Below are positions 29,682 to 39,013 of a DNA stretch of 64,000 bases, piece by piece. The translations under genes and the position numbers were made by a program. The stretch spans positions 1 to 64,000 of the forward strand of contig JANXAM010000011.1 in the NCBI GenBank assembly GCA_025062155.1, in the 5' to 3' direction. The notes beneath the pieces were generated by a model, which was not told the origin of the DNA, made no database searches, and was given only the letters and a program-made list of their open reading frames with translations. The stretch comes from Gloeomargarita sp. SKYB120 (lineage in GTDB: Bacteria; Cyanobacteriota; Cyanobacteriia; Gloeomargaritales; Gloeomargaritaceae). Within the stretch, counting starts at the first letter, position 1, and the number at the start of each line of letters is the position of its first letter.

Positions 29682-31198
29682 CGGAGTTGGGTCACTTGGG
29701 GGGACAGCGTCTGCACCGTTAACACCTGGGGCGGCGTGGCATCCGGCGGGTACAGGTAATCCACTTCCACCAGCCGTTGTTCCTTGGGCGCGAGATGCAA
29801 GGTGACCAGGGGTTCCCCCTGTTGCCCCCGTTGCTTGACCACATGGACGTAGCGAACTTGGGGCGTGCCGTCTTCCCCAGGAAACCGCAGGCGAATCGTG
29901 CCCCGGAAAAAGATGCGCGGTTCTGGCGGTTCGAGAAATTGCAACCCCCCGCGCGGCGCGTCATCCTTGAGCGGGCACTGGATAGAAATCGCCACTGTCT
30001 GGGGGAAATTGCTGGCGTTGTACAGGGGCAATTGCAACTCGTAGTGCACCCCGTAATTCCCGTGGGCCATGAACGCCGTATCGGGGTACCGCACCAGCAG
30101 CGGCGCGCTCTGAATCTGTCCCGTGCCAAACGTGCCCCGGTGTAAAGTGCTCAACCCGTAGGAAAAGGCCTGTCCCGGCGGGGGAATCGTTAATACATCA
30201 GGTTGGGGGGCCGGCAACCCCGCTGCTTCATCCGTCAACCGCGCCGACCAGCGAGACCCCTTGGCAACACCGGCGACCCGTCCGTAGAAAAATTGCGCGG
30301 CATTCGTAGCGTGCAACGGTGTGGGGGGAATATCCCGCGGCCCCGCCAGCCCACCGTTGGTCAGCAATTGCACCCAATCCTGCGTCGTCGGCGCCAGTTC
30401 CCGGCCATCCCAGGTGCGCGGGGCAAACATCGCCAAGCTCGCGACATGCACAGGTCCATCGCTCCGTAGGCGGGCAAAGGTAGAGCGGCCATTGGACGAC
30501 GGGTAACTGGGAGGTTCGGGCCACACGTCCCCATCCGTTTGGGCCAGGAGCGGGTTTTGCAGCGCTGCGATCATTCCCTGCGTCAGCGTCAATTCCGCTG
30601 GAACTGGCACGCGGGGTGTCACCGTGCGGGGCAGACGGGGCGCTGGAATCGGCAAATTGGCCAGCAACCGGTACTCGCCTGGTCCTAGCGTCACCTGGGC
30701 GGGCCAATTGCGCTGGCGGATGCCCCGCAACACGGCATTCATTGTGCGGCTCCCTGGCCCGGAATAGATATAGCCCCGCCCATTATCCACATAGGACGGC
30801 AAATCCACAAAGGGCGCTTCCGGCGTGCTCAAGAAACTGGCGGCTTGGCTAATTTGGACTTGCACAAACTGTTTCGTCGGATTGTACAGAATCAACCCCA
30901 GAAACAAGGTGGGCGTCGTTTCGGGATGGTTGGTGCGGAAAATGTGATGAGCAAAAAGGGTGAATTCACCCTGCAGCGGCAGATTCAGATGCGCCTGGGG
31001 CACCCGTTTACCATCCGGGGGCAGCGTCGAGAGTAGGATGCCTTCTTGCTGCACCACTTCGGGACTATTGCTGTTGAACATGGGAACATCGTCCAACTGT
31101 CCCGGCAAGGGTCGCACTGGCTGGGGGTTGAAAACGAGCCGTCGCACCACCGCCGGGGGCGTTGGGGTCGCTTGAGCCAGCCAAGGCACCATCCACAT
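29642..31198 (-). CDS. DUF3370 family protein
   Basis: The 518-residue protein matches the cyanobacterial DUF3370 family. Recognisable segments are FTLFAHHIFRTNHPETTPTL, LILYNPTKQFVQVQISQAAS, and FMAHGNYGVHYELQLPLYN. The function is unknown; the beta-rich sequence suggests a periplasmic or surface protein. The N-terminus is MWMVPWLAQATPTPP, a very short hydrophobic stretch with an in-frame stop two codons upstream, so the signal peptide appears truncated or starts in another frame. Confidence 0.8.
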   Translation of the reverse strand: MWMVPWLAQATPTPPAVVRRLVFNPQPVRPLPGQLDDVPMFNSNSPEVVQQEGILLSTLPPDGKRVPQAHLNLPLQGEFTLFAHHIFRTNHPETTPTLFLGLILYNPTKQFVQVQISQAASFLSTPEAPFVDLPSYVDNGRGYIYSGPGSRTMNAVLRGIRQRNWPAQVTLGPGEYRLLANLPIPAPRLPRTVTPRVPVPAELTLTQGMIAALQNPLLAQTDGDVWPEPPSYPSSNGRSTFARLRSDGPVHVASLAMFAPRTWDGRELAPTTQDWVQLLTNGGLAGPRDIPPTPLHATNAAQFFYGRVAGVAKGSRWSARLTDEAAGLPAPQPDVLTIPPPGQAFSYGLSTLHRGTFGTGQIQSAPLLVRYPDTAFMAHGNYGVHYELQLPLYNASNFPQTVAISIQCPLKDDAPRGGLQFLEPPEPRIFFRGTIRLRFPGEDGTPQVRYVHVVKQRGQQGEPLVTLHLAPKEQRLVEVDYLYPPDATPPQVLTVQTLSPQVTQLRQDKTGTTSAQAR

Positions 31199-31293
31199 AC
31201 ATCACACCACGTGAGCGGGGAGCGAATGACCTAAAGGCTATAATAAGGCCATTGTTTCGGCGTGTTTCAAGTCGCAAAGCGGTTTCAGACGCA

Positions 31294-31503
31294 GTGACCA
31301 CCCTTGGGTTAGCCAGTTTTTTGGCGCTGCTACTTTTATTCACGGCTTTATTTTCTGTACAAAATGCCACTTTGGTTTCCTTGCGCTGGCTGGTGTGGCA
31401 GTCTGTCCCTTTACCGCTGGGTCTGGTGTTGACCTTCGGTTTTGCCATGGGCCTGCTGCTGGGGGCAGCGATGCGTGTCGCTCGACGATTCTCCCGCCGG
31501 TGA
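31294..31503 (+). CDS. LapA-domain (DUF1049) small membrane protein
   Basis: The roughly 69-residue protein has two membrane helices around the LapA-domain core, [20 protein letters not shown]. The C-terminal helix ends in basic [10 protein letters not shown]. The domain occurs in small membrane proteins, including the lipopolysaccharide assembly protein LapA. The start is uncertain: a TATAAT at 31239-31244 argues for a start after about 31250. GTG 31294 fits the usual family N-terminus; TTG 31252 would add 14 residues. It lies directly upstream of petC. Confidence 0.7.
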   Translation: MTTLGLASFLALLLLFTALFSVQNATLVSLRWLVWQSVPLPLGLVLTFGFAMGLLLGAAMRVARRFSRR

Positions 31504-31523
31504 TACACTGAAAAAGGTGTATC
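31502..31523. repeat. Inverted repeat in the lapA-domain / petC gap
   Basis: GATACAC (31502-31508) and GTGTATC (31517-31523) form a perfect 7-bp inverted repeat with an 8-base A-rich loop. It overlaps the stop codon of the upstream gene and lies 29 bp before petC. It could be an operator, an mRNA-processing stem or a weak terminator; there is no T-tract on the plus strand. Confidence 0.45.
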
Positions 31524-31552
31524 CGAAAGGTAACGCAACAGGATTGAACCCT

Positions 31553-32098
31553 ATGGCTTCCGTCTCTCCGAGCGCCGATGTGCCCGATATGGGACGCCGC
31601 CAGTTCATGAACCTGCTGATGACCGGGGGATTGACCACGGTGGCGCTAGCGGCTCTGTATCCATTTGTGAGCTTTTTTATTCCCGCCGGTTCGGGTGGGG
31701 GGGCTGCTGGTGGGGTCATCGCCAAAGACGCCCTAGGCAACGACATCAGAGTAGATGAATACCTGAAAACCCATCCCCCCGGTGACCGGTCCCTGGCCCA
31801 AGGCCCTAAGGGCGACCCGACCTACATTATCGTTACTGACGACGGGCAGATTGCCGAGTACGGGTTAAATGCGGTATGCACCCACTTGGGTTGCGTCGTG
31901 CCCTGGAACGCTAGCGAAAACAAATTTATTTGTCCCTGTCATGGTTCCCAGTACGACAAAACCGGCAAAGTGATTCGCGGCCCAGCGCCCCTATCCCTGG
32001 CTTTGGTGAAGGCGCAAGTGACCGACGATAACAAAATCCTATTTACCACCTGGACAGACAAGGACTTCCGCACGGGTCAAGACCCTTGGTGGACGTAA
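31553..32098 (+). CDS. petC: Rieske iron-sulfur protein of cytochrome b6f
   Basis: PetC passes electrons from plastoquinol to cytochrome f in the thylakoid membrane. The 181-residue protein has a Tat-like N-terminus ([20 protein letters not shown]) that stays as the membrane anchor, then a glycine-rich hinge. The [2Fe-2S] ligand motifs are CTHLGC at 109-114 and CPCHGS at 127-132. I chose ATG 31553 on family length. petA follows after 22 bp. Confidence 0.97.
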   Translation: MASVSPSADVPDMGRRQFMNLLMTGGLTTVALAALYPFVSFFIPAGSGGGAAGGVIAKDALGNDIRVDEYLKTHPPGDRSLAQGPKGDPTYIIVTDDGQIAEYGLNAVCTHLGCVVPWNASENKFICPCHGSQYDKTGKVIRGPAPLSLALVKAQVTDDNKILFTTWTDKDFRTGQDPWWT

Positions 32099-32120
32099 AC
32101 CTAGAGAGCGTGATGGAGCA

Positions 32121-33062
32121 ATGAACATCCAACGGTTTTTGCGACAACTCCTGCTGGTGGGTTTAGGCATCTTCCTGTGGTGGGGATGGACGCCAGCGCC
32201 GGCCTATGCCTATCCCTTCTGGGCGCAACAGGCTTATGAGAACCCCCGGGAACCCACCGGTCGCATTGTCTGCGCCAACTGTCACCTGGCCCAAAAACCG
32301 GTGCGACTGGAAATTCCCCAGGCGGTGTTACCCAACCAGGTCTTTGAAGCCAAGGTGAAAATTCCCTACGACACCAGCCTGCAACAGGTGTATGCCGATG
32401 GCAGTCGGGGACCCTTGAACGTAGGGGCGGTGGTCATTCTTCCTGAAGGTTTTACCCTCGCGCCGGAAGACCGCATCCCGCCGGAGCTGAAGGAAAAGAC
32501 GGAAGGGATTTATTATCAAACCTACAGCGAAGACAAACCCAACATTTTGCTGGTGGGGCCATTGCCCGGCGACCAGTACCAGGAAATCGTTTTCCCTATC
32601 CTCGCCCCGGACCCGGCGACCAACAAGAACGTGCATTTCCTGAAATACCCGGTGTACGTAGGCGGTAATCGCGGGCGCGGCCAAATCTATCCCACCGGTG
32701 AAAAGAGCAACAACACCATCTTTACGGCGTCGGTAGCGGGACAAATCACTGCGATTACACCCCAAGAAGACGGCGGCTACCAAGTCACTATTCAGCCCGA
32801 AACGGGTGACCCGGTGGTGGAAACAATCCCGCCTGGGCCGCAGTTAATCGTGTCCGTTGGGGATACGGTAGCAGCGGATGCGCCGTTAACCGATAACCCC
32901 AATGTGGGGGGATTTGGGCAAGCCCACGGGGAAATTGTGTTGCAAAGCCCCACCCGGTTGAAGTGGTTGATGGCATTTCTGGCGACCGTCGCCCTGGCGC
33001 AAATCCTACTGGTGCTGAAAAAACGCCAGTGGGAAAAAGTGCAAGCCCAAATGGAATTTTAA
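32121..33062 (+). CDS. petA: Cytochrome f
   Basis: Cytochrome f is the c-type cytochrome of b6f that reduces plastocyanin or cytochrome c6. The 313-residue precursor has a signal peptide ending APAYA at residue 30, so mature Tyr31 supplies the axial heme ligand. The heme site is CANCH at 51-55. A C-terminal membrane anchor ([18 protein letters not shown]) precedes the basic tail. CcsA, encoded at 12257, belongs to the heme-attachment machinery it needs. Confidence 0.98.
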   Translation: MNIQRFLRQLLLVGLGIFLWWGWTPAPAYAYPFWAQQAYENPREPTGRIVCANCHLAQKPVRLEIPQAVLPNQVFEAKVKIPYDTSLQQVYADGSRGPLNVGAVVILPEGFTLAPEDRIPPELKEKTEGIYYQTYSEDKPNILLVGPLPGDQYQEIVFPILAPDPATNKNVHFLKYPVYVGGNRGRGQIYPTGEKSNNTIFTASVAGQITAITPQEDGGYQVTIQPETGDPVVETIPPGPQLIVSVGDTVAADAPLTDNPNVGGFGQAHGEIVLQSPTRLKWLMAFLATVALAQILLVLKKRQWEKVQAQMEF

Positions 33063-33095
33063 GCGGGCCAATCAGCAGCTCAAACTGATGATGAC

Positions 33096-33123
33096 TAGGG
33101 GGCCTTTAACGCTCCCTATTTTT
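33096..33123 (+). terminator. Terminator of petC-petA
   Basis: TAGGGGGC (33096-33103) pairs with GCTCCCTA (33111-33118), with one mismatch, and is followed by five T. It lies about 35 bp after the petA stop. Confidence 0.8.
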
Positions 33124-33172
33124 GCGTCAAGGTCACAGGGCGCAGCTCCATCCTAGGTTTTCCCAGTCATCT

Positions 33173-33775
33173 TCAATTACAACTCACCTGTTTTTCCACC
33201 GCTTGATAGAGCGCCTTGAGCGCTGCATTTTCATCACGGGTAATCCGTTGGTCGAGCAGGGCCAACCCAATCGCTTTGGAGAGAATAAAGGCGCTCAATT
33301 CCGGTTCCAAATGCTCCATCAAGTCGTTTAGGTCAGTTGGCACTTTTAACGCAGCGTGAATCCCGGCAATCATGTCGTCTGATAACCCCAGGCGTTGGAG
33401 TTGGGGCGCCAGGGTTGGCCACTGTTCTAGGGCTTGGGGCTGACCCGCACGGATCACATTGGCGAGTATGCGTTGCACGCGACTTTGCTGAGCGGGAGTT
33501 AACTCCAGTTCCGTCATGACCGGTGTTGCCGCTGGCGTCAGTGGACTGTTTTGGAGATTGTTCAGAATCATGCGCCATTCCGCTTCGGTACACAGTTCCG
33601 GTCGGCCCACGCGCAGGGAAACCTAGATGTGTTCGCCACAGGTGGACAGTTCGGTGACGTGCGCCTGCACTCCCAGGTAACTGAGCCATTGGGACACCAT
33701 CCCCACCAATTTCGTCCCCGCCGATTGCGCCTGGGTCAACAGTTGAATTTGGGAACGCACCAATTGCGCCAGCAT
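33173..33775 (-). pseudogene. Unknown gene interrupted by a single in-frame amber stop
   Basis: The minus-strand frame from ATG 33775 runs 50 codons, meets TAG at 33625-33623, then continues in the same frame to the true stop at 33173. The whole reading is 603 nt. The first part reads MLAQLVRSQIQLLTQAQSAG and continues to TCGEHI; after the stop come VSLRVGRPELCTEAEWRMI and a helical C-terminal domain ending EKQVSCN. The downstream part could restart at GTG 33610 (145 residues). One base change (for example CAG to TAG) would explain it. No family is recognised. Confidence 0.6.
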
Positions 33776-33824
33776 AACACCCGCAAGTTGACAATCACTC
33801 TCATCCTAACAGGGCAGCGTCCAG

Positions 33825-34496
33825 TCACCGGAACCGAAGCGCAAAAACGTGCTCCCGCAACTCGCGCACACCCCGCGCTTGTAAACCAGGGTGCAGGGAA
33901 AGGGCCTCTTCATCACACCAGTGTTCAATATCGGCTGCTGCGCCGTAGAGCTGGTGGACTTCCGCTGGCGACACGCTAAAAGGGGGGCCTGGGAAATCCG
34001 TTTGGGGATAGGCAAACGTCAACAGGAGCATTCGGCTCCCGGAAGGCGCCAACGCCCGCATCTGAGCCGCATAAGCCCGACGCCTTGCGGGGGGTAGAGC
34101 CACCAGGGCAGCGCGGTCGTAGATGGCCACCGCACAACTGGCCGTTTCTCCCCATACAACGGCAGGCGTCAGGTCAAAGTAATCCCCGCACAGGAGCCGG
34201 AAGCCATCCGTTGTGTAGCACGTAAAGTCACCCTGTTGTTCTACCTGGGGGGTCATCCCGTTTTCGGCAAAAAACTGTTGCACCGCCAGGGGACTAATTT
34301 CCACCCCCACCACGGTGTGACCCTGTTGACGCAACCACACCATGTCCAGCGACTTGCCGCACAGGGGCACAAACACCATCGCTTCTGTTGGCATCTGCAA
34401 CTGGGGCCACCAGGTAAGCAAGCGTGGGTTTGGCGTGAGCAGGTGAAAGCCGATTTCCCCTTTTTCCCAACGGCTGTGCCAGTACGCCGGTTCCAT
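33825..34496 (-). CDS. tpm: Thiopurine S-methyltransferase family protein
   Basis: The 223-residue SAM-dependent methyltransferase starts MEPAYWHSRWEKGEIGFH. It has the SAM-binding VFVPLCGKSLDMVWLRQQGH at about 42-61 and an acidic VVGVEIS strand. It also has VAIYDRAALVALPPARRRAY, highly typical of bacterial TPMT. Such enzymes methylate thiols, selenium or tellurium compounds in bacteria; the true substrate here is unknown. It stands alone between two minus-strand genes. Confidence 0.88.
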   Translation of the reverse strand: MEPAYWHSRWEKGEIGFHLLTPNPRLLTWWPQLQMPTEAMVFVPLCGKSLDMVWLRQQGHTVVGVEISPLAVQQFFAENGMTPQVEQQGDFTCYTTDGFRLLCGDYFDLTPAVVWGETASCAVAIYDRAALVALPPARRRAYAAQMRALAPSGSRMLLLTFAYPQTDFPGPPFSVSPAEVHQLYGAAADIEHWCDEEALSLHPGLQARGVRELREHVFALRFR

Positions 34497-34576
34497 CCCT
34501 CTACACCAGCAACGACCCGTTGTGATTGTATAGCGAAGTCATGGATGCTCGTCACGTCTTGGGTCGCAGGGCAACT

Positions 34577-36145
34577 TTACTTCCGCAATTGACGGTGAAT
34601 GAGTTGAGCCGCGCGCCGTCCGGTTTCTGCTCCTCCGTTCATGTAACCTTGATAGTCCAGGCTCGTATGTTCACCGGCAAAGAACAATCGTCCCACAGGT
34701 GCAAATTCCGCCCCGGCAATCGTCGTGTATTGCCCCACTTTCCAGCAGGCGTAGCTTCCTCTGGTAAAAGCGTGGCTGGGCCAGTGGAAGCGGGTGACCT
34801 TCCCCGTGTATTGCTTCGTTGCTCCAGGAAACAAGCGTTCGATAGCAGGTAAAAACTGGGTTGCTTGCGTTTGGGGCGTCCCTTGGCCAAGTTGCACTCC
34901 CGGCGTCCCACCCAGAAACAGGGTCAAGCTCCCAGCCCTAGGCCGTTGCAGCCGACTGCTGTCCCAACCGCTCTGGAAGGGAGCATCGGTAAAAAAGTCA
35001 CCGTTATAGCCTGCTGAACGCCAGAAGGGCGTCTGAAAGCCCAGGATGAGTTTGGCGTTGGTCCCATATCCCAGCTCGCGAATGGCCTGTTGCTTCACCT
35101 TGGGTAGATTTACCTTGAGTTCCACCTTCCGCAAAACTGTAAACGGCAAGGTCAGGAGCACCACATCCGCTGAAACATCCACATAGCGCCCCCCTGGACG
35201 TTCAAACGTCATGCGATAGCCGGAGTCCGCTTCTCGGAGTGCGACCAAACGGTGCTCCAAGTTAACCTGCGGCGCTAGCAGGCGGGCCAGGCGGTCCACA
35301 ATTTGTTGGTTGCCCCCCCGAATCTTATAGCGCTCGTCGCTCTCGCCATACAGGTTGAAACCATCGCTCAAGTCTGTGTCAATCATCAAGACCAAATTCA
35401 GACAAGACTGTTCCCCCGCATCCAGACCGTACTCCGTGACGTAAGCGACTTCCAGTAACTCGTAGAGCCAGCCGCTCAGTCCCAACCGCTGCAGGTATTC
35501 CGATAGCGATAGCCGGTCTAGGGTGCGCGCGTGGGGCGTGTGCTGGTTATAGGTCACTGTATCCCCCACTTTCTGGGCGTCCTGGGCGATGCGACGGGCC
35601 ACGGGGCGTAGTGCCTCGATAATTTGTGCTTCTGTATAGCTCTGGCCATTAAAGACGTAACGCGTTTGCAGATTTTTCTCGGATGGGGCTTCCAAGTCAA
35701 TCAAGTCGAGCTTGAACTGGCGGGCAAACCAGAGCATATCTTCATGGGAGCTATCAATGAACTCGCCCCCCAATTCCGTGACCAGTCCCGGCGCAAATTG
35801 GCCCGCTACAGAAAAAATGCGCCCCCCGATGCGATTGCTGGCTTCGTAGAGCGTGGCGTGCCAACCCAGGCGACGCAGGTGATAGGCTGCACTCAATCCG
35901 GCGATGCCCGCTCCCACAATCACAATCCGCGGTGATGCAACTGCCCGACCGATAGAATGCCATAGACCACCAGCCAGAGCACCTGTCGCAAAAGCTCCGG
36001 CAGTTCGTAGAAATCTGCGACGGGAGCGGCGTTCCCAGACGCGCTCGAATTGGTCAGGCGTTAGGGTGGCGGCGTTGAGCCAGCGTTGAACACAGCGAAA
36101 CAGCGGAGTTCGTCCTGAGCGCCGGGATGAACGCGGATGAACCAT
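34577..36145 (-). CDS. Tat-exported flavin amine oxidase
   Basis: The 522-residue protein has a twin-arginine signal (RRSRRRFLRTAGAFATGALA at about 40-59) and the FAD-binding IVIVGAGIAGLSAAYHL at about 74-90. It shows the amine-oxidase hallmarks GGRIF near 108 and FAGEHTSLDYQGYMNGGAE near the C-terminus. These enzymes oxidise amines or L-amino acids to imines with release of H2O2. Relatives in cyanobacteria include periplasmic L-amino-acid oxidases, a plausible role here but not provable from motifs. The long pre-signal N-terminus (about 38 residues) suggests the real start may be later. Confidence 0.85.
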   Translation of the reverse strand: MVHPRSSRRSGRTPLFRCVQRWLNAATLTPDQFERVWERRSRRRFLRTAGAFATGALAGGLWHSIGRAVASPRIVIVGAGIAGLSAAYHLRRLGWHATLYEASNRIGGRIFSVAGQFAPGLVTELGGEFIDSSHEDMLWFARQFKLDLIDLEAPSEKNLQTRYVFNGQSYTEAQIIEALRPVARRIAQDAQKVGDTVTYNQHTPHARTLDRLSLSEYLQRLGLSGWLYELLEVAYVTEYGLDAGEQSCLNLVLMIDTDLSDGFNLYGESDERYKIRGGNQQIVDRLARLLAPQVNLEHRLVALREADSGYRMTFERPGGRYVDVSADVVLLTLPFTVLRKVELKVNLPKVKQQAIRELGYGTNAKLILGFQTPFWRSAGYNGDFFTDAPFQSGWDSSRLQRPRAGSLTLFLGGTPGVQLGQGTPQTQATQFLPAIERLFPGATKQYTGKVTRFHWPSHAFTRGSYACWKVGQYTTIAGAEFAPVGRLFFAGEHTSLDYQGYMNGGAETGRRAAQLIHRQLRK

Positions 36146-36350
36146 GCCTGGGATGAACCATTTGGGCTATCAGCCAGCCTTCACCAGCCTACCAGTTCTG
36201 CGTGGTACGTTGCAATTTGCCGGTGCAGACCGGTGCAATCAAAACTCAAGAATCCCCCCCGCGTAAAGGATTTACCGTTGTTGTTTGTCATCCCTTAGGT
36301 TGCAGCCCTGTTGTTGGTTCTCTCTGACAAGCTCCACAGTTTTCTATCCC

Positions 36351-37091
36351 TCAGGGCCGAAACAGGTGGCGATGGTCTGGGTGATACAGGCGGGAGCGTT
36401 GCCCCTGCGCATGAAACACGGGACTAATCACGTACAACGTGGTGCGCGTCAGGTTTTCCCGGTGGGTCAGGGGGGCCATTTCCGCCAGCGGCACCAGCCA
36501 AATCCGCTCCTGAGGCCATCCCAGGCGATGACAAACTGCTACTAGCGTATCTGTAGGGTAATGCTTTTGTAATTCAGCTTGCGCTTGGTCCACCCAGCGG
36601 GCGCTTAGGTATAGGGCCAACGTCGCGCGATGGGCGGCAAGGTCAGCCAGCTTTTCCGGCATCGGTGTTACTCCTGGGGCGCGGGTGAGAATTACCGTTT
36701 GCACCACCTCCGGCAGGGTCCACTCAGTCTGTAGCCGGGCAGCGGCCAACTGCAACGACCCAATCCCCGGCACCACTTCTACGGCAACGCCGGCCTGGCG
36801 CAACGCTTCAATCTGTTCAGCAATTGCCCCGTAAATGCTCACATCCCCTGAATGCAAGCGCACGACCAACTGGTTCGCCTGCGCTCGGGACACCATCAAT
36901 GGGACGATTTCCTCGAGCGTCAAATGTTTGGTCGGGATGCGTTCACAGTCGGGACGAGCCAAGGCTACGATGGCTGGGGGAATCAGGGAATCGGCATACA
37001 CTAGGACATCCGCCTGCTGGATCAACCGCTGCGCCCGCACTGTGAGTAATTCCGGGTCACCCGGCCCTGCACCTACCAGGTAAACCTTCAT
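36351..37091 (-). CDS. cobM: Precorrin-4 C11-methyltransferase
   Basis: CobM/CbiF methylates C11 of precorrin-4 (or the cobalt form) in cobalamin synthesis. The 246-residue protein has the tetrapyrrole methylase motifs: VYLVGAGPGDPELLTVRAQR at the start, VVRLHSGDVSIYGAIAEQ, VVPGIGSLQLAAARL, and a C-terminal LYVISPVF. No other cobalamin biosynthesis gene is adjacent. It borders the IS-rich island at its 5' side. Confidence 0.93.
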   Translation of the reverse strand: MKVYLVGAGPGDPELLTVRAQRLIQQADVLVYADSLIPPAIVALARPDCERIPTKHLTLEEIVPLMVSRAQANQLVVRLHSGDVSIYGAIAEQIEALRQAGVAVEVVPGIGSLQLAAARLQTEWTLPEVVQTVILTRAPGVTPMPEKLADLAAHRATLALYLSARWVDQAQAELQKHYPTDTLVAVCHRLGWPQERIWLVPLAEMAPLTHRENLTRTTLYVISPVFHAQGQRSRLYHPDHRHLFRP

Positions 37092-37163
37092 GACCAGGTA
37101 AGACGTACAGGCTTTTATCCTAACGAATCAAGTCAGGTTGCTCTCGTCTCTCCTGGCCATTGT

Positions 37164-38006
37164 TATAGCCAAGCTTTTTAAGGTTGTCATATAATAAACG
37201 TGTTGCTAGGGAGTGAGAAAATGCCCAGACCATATAACTATGATTTGCGTAAGAAGGCGGTAGAAGCCATCTCGAATGGCGCCACTATCATGGAAGTCAG
37301 TCGGTTCCTGAACGTCAGCTATCGAACGGTACAGCGCTGGCTCAGACAATGGTCAGAAACCGGCGACGTTCACCCCAAGGAAGGCTATCAAAAAGGCCAT
37401 AGTCATAAGCTGAAAGACCTAGAAGAATTTCAGCAGTTTGTGGATGCCAACCCCAGCCTGACTCAGCGGGAGATGGCCGCTCACTTCGGTGTGAGTTAAG
37501 GCCCTGCAAAAGATAGGCTATACCCATTTCTATCAAGAGCGAGACCCCAAAGAGCGACAGGCTTATTGTGAGTTAATCCAACAGATACCACCAGAGCAGG
37601 TGGTCTATATGGACCAATCTGGCGTAGATTACCGAGATATTGATGAATACGGTTGGGCGCCGAAAGGAGAGAGAGTTTAATCGTGGAGAACGAATTAGCA
37701 TGATGGCGGCTTACCCATCAGGGCGTGTGATGGAACCATTTACTTGGATAGGCTATTGGTTAAGTGAGAGACTTTTACCAGCGATTGGTCCTGGGAAATT
37801 TTTGGTACTGGATAATCTGCAGCGGTCAGAAAGGTGGTGGAAGCGGCTGGATGTCGCTTGGTTTATTTACCAAGATATTCACCTGATTTGAATCCGATTG
37901 ATAAAAGGTGGGTTAACCATGCGTGGAGTTTAACCAAACGGAACCTACGTTCTCTCGTGGATGAAGCTGTCTGTCTTCTATGTCAACCTTTGTCAGCTTA
38001 GCTATA
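37164..38006 (+). mobile_element. Decayed IS630-type element (copy A)
   Basis: Imperfect terminal inverted repeats bound the element: TATAGCCAAGCTTTTTAAGG on the left and, on the other strand, TATAGCTAAGCTGACAAAGG on the right, both continuing into GTTG. The element is about 843 bp. Both ends carry TA, the usual IS630 target. The internal transposase is broken in several places. Confidence 0.85.
37221..37905 (+). pseudogene. IS630-type transposase remnant, multiply frameshifted
   Basis: The first frame, 37221-37499, gives a helix-turn-helix N-terminus (MPRPYNYDLRKKAVEAISNG, RTVQRWLRQW) and ends HFGVS-stop. A second frame from 37498 continues KALQKIGYTHFYQERDP and contains YMDQSGVDYRD with the first catalytic aspartate. 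A third frame carries VLDN with the second aspartate, and the terminal NPIE glutamate region is displaced. Compared with an intact member there is a deletion near 37498 and at least two frameshifts, so the enzyme is dead. Confidence 0.85.
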
Positions 38007-38012
38007 ATAGAG

Positions 38013-38304
38013 CAGACAAAGCGCATTGTTTATATTAACCAATCCGGCGTAGACTACCGAGATATTGGATACCCAGGAAGCAAGTCAGGACGTATGATGG
38101 ATGAAGTGAGAAACTTTTGCCAGCAATAGGACAAGTGGCGGAAGCAGCTGGATGTCACTCATCGCTGGATTGGAATCTGATTGAGCAGGTCTGGCCTCAG
38201 CTGAAATAGTGGGTTAATTATGCTTGAAGTTTAATCAAAAAGAACCCATGTTACCTGGTAGGCCAAGCTGTCTGTCTTATATGTTAAGCTTTACCGGCTT
38301 AGCC
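38013..38304 (+). mobile_element. IS630-type remnant (copy B), internally deleted
   Basis: Right after copy A, a fragment encodes VYINQSGVDYRDI in one frame, the region of the first catalytic aspartate, then degenerates with stops. It ends with TTAAGCTTTACCGGCTTAGCC, similar to the right end of copies A and C. The left end is missing. Confidence 0.7.
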
Positions 38305-38546
38305 GCAACACTGGGATGGAGCACTCGACCATGATCGCTCGGGCAGCAGATGTTTCCGCATTGGTTGCTTCTCAAGGGCGGCGACCTAAAGGTTTTCTGC
38401 CGTAGAAATATTGTGGCCGCTGTTCTGGACCAGCCGAAAAACGTCTCATTTTTTGTTTTTGTAAGATATGGGTGGAGATACGTACAAAGCCGGATTACAG
38501 GCACAATAGACACGGGAAGCACCTGCCTGGCTGAATAATAGAATAT
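38305..38546. other. Gap with no recognisable gene
   Basis: These 242 bp lie between the IS remnant and archease. I see no open frame with coding character. An AT-rich stretch at 38535-38546 (AATAGAATATATGGAG) directly precedes the archease start and may hold its promoter and ribosome-binding GGAG. Confidence 0.5.
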
Positions 38547-38966
38547 ATGGAGAACTCATGGGGCCAAGGCTTCGAGGAGGTTCCCCATACGGCTGATGTG
38601 GCGTTACGGGTCTGGGGGCAAGACCTGAAGGAACTTTTTGTCAATGCAGCACGCGGGCTGGCTTGGCTGACGGCGGACCCGGCATCTGTTTGCCCTGAAA
38701 AGGAAACGTCGCTGGACCTGAGCGCGTCCGATGCGGAAACGTTGCTGGTCACTTGGCTGGGGGAACTTATTTACTTGAATGAGCGGGAGGGTCTGGTCTT
38801 TACGGAGTTTGACCTGGAAGAGGTCACGCCCATACACTTGCAAGGCGTGGTTCGCGGCGGCCGACCGACGGAAACCCGTCATCTGGTCAAGGCTGCTACA
38901 TTCAGTGGCCTGTCTATCCGCTCCACTGAGCGTGGGTTGGAGACAACCGTCACATTTGATGTGTGA
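38547..38966 (+). CDS. Archease (RtcB cofactor)
   Basis: Archease speeds guanylation of the RNA ligase RtcB and allows it multiple turnovers. The 139-residue protein has the family motifs FEEVPHTADVALRVWGQDLK at about 9-28 (with the metal-binding His-Thr-Ala-Asp), VTWLGELIYLNE in the middle, and the ending RGLETTVTFDV, where the C-terminal aspartate is conserved. The length is normal. It lies 47 bp before rtcB on the same strand, so the pair is an operon. Both genes are intact, unlike the mobile-element remnants around them. Confidence 0.92.
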   Translation: MENSWGQGFEEVPHTADVALRVWGQDLKELFVNAARGLAWLTADPASVCPEKETSLDLSASDAETLLVTWLGELIYLNEREGLVFTEFDLEEVTPIHLQGVVRGGRPTETRHLVKAATFSGLSIRSTERGLETTVTFDV

Positions 38967-38996
38967 TAGTTTCGACGCGGCCTTAGCGCTTTTGGT

Positions 38997-39005
38997 AAGG
39001 AGGTG
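38997..39005 (+). promoter_or_regulatory. rtcB: Full-length Shine-Dalgarno of rtcB
   Basis: AAGGAGGTG is complementary to the anti-Shine-Dalgarno over nine bases and ends 8 bp before the ATG. This is stronger than most sites in the window, many of which are GAGG or weaker. Confidence 0.75.
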
Positions 39006-39013
39006 AAAAAGTC

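Noticed and set aside
31065-31538. 157-codon minus-strand frame over the LapA-domain gene
   Set aside because: It is antisense to the LapA-domain gene and the petC leader, with no recognisable motif.
33333-33794. 153-codon minus-strand frame overlapping the amber-interrupted gene
   Set aside because: Its product is low-complexity. The alternative frame carries protein-like sequence on both sides of the stop, so the latter is the real gene.
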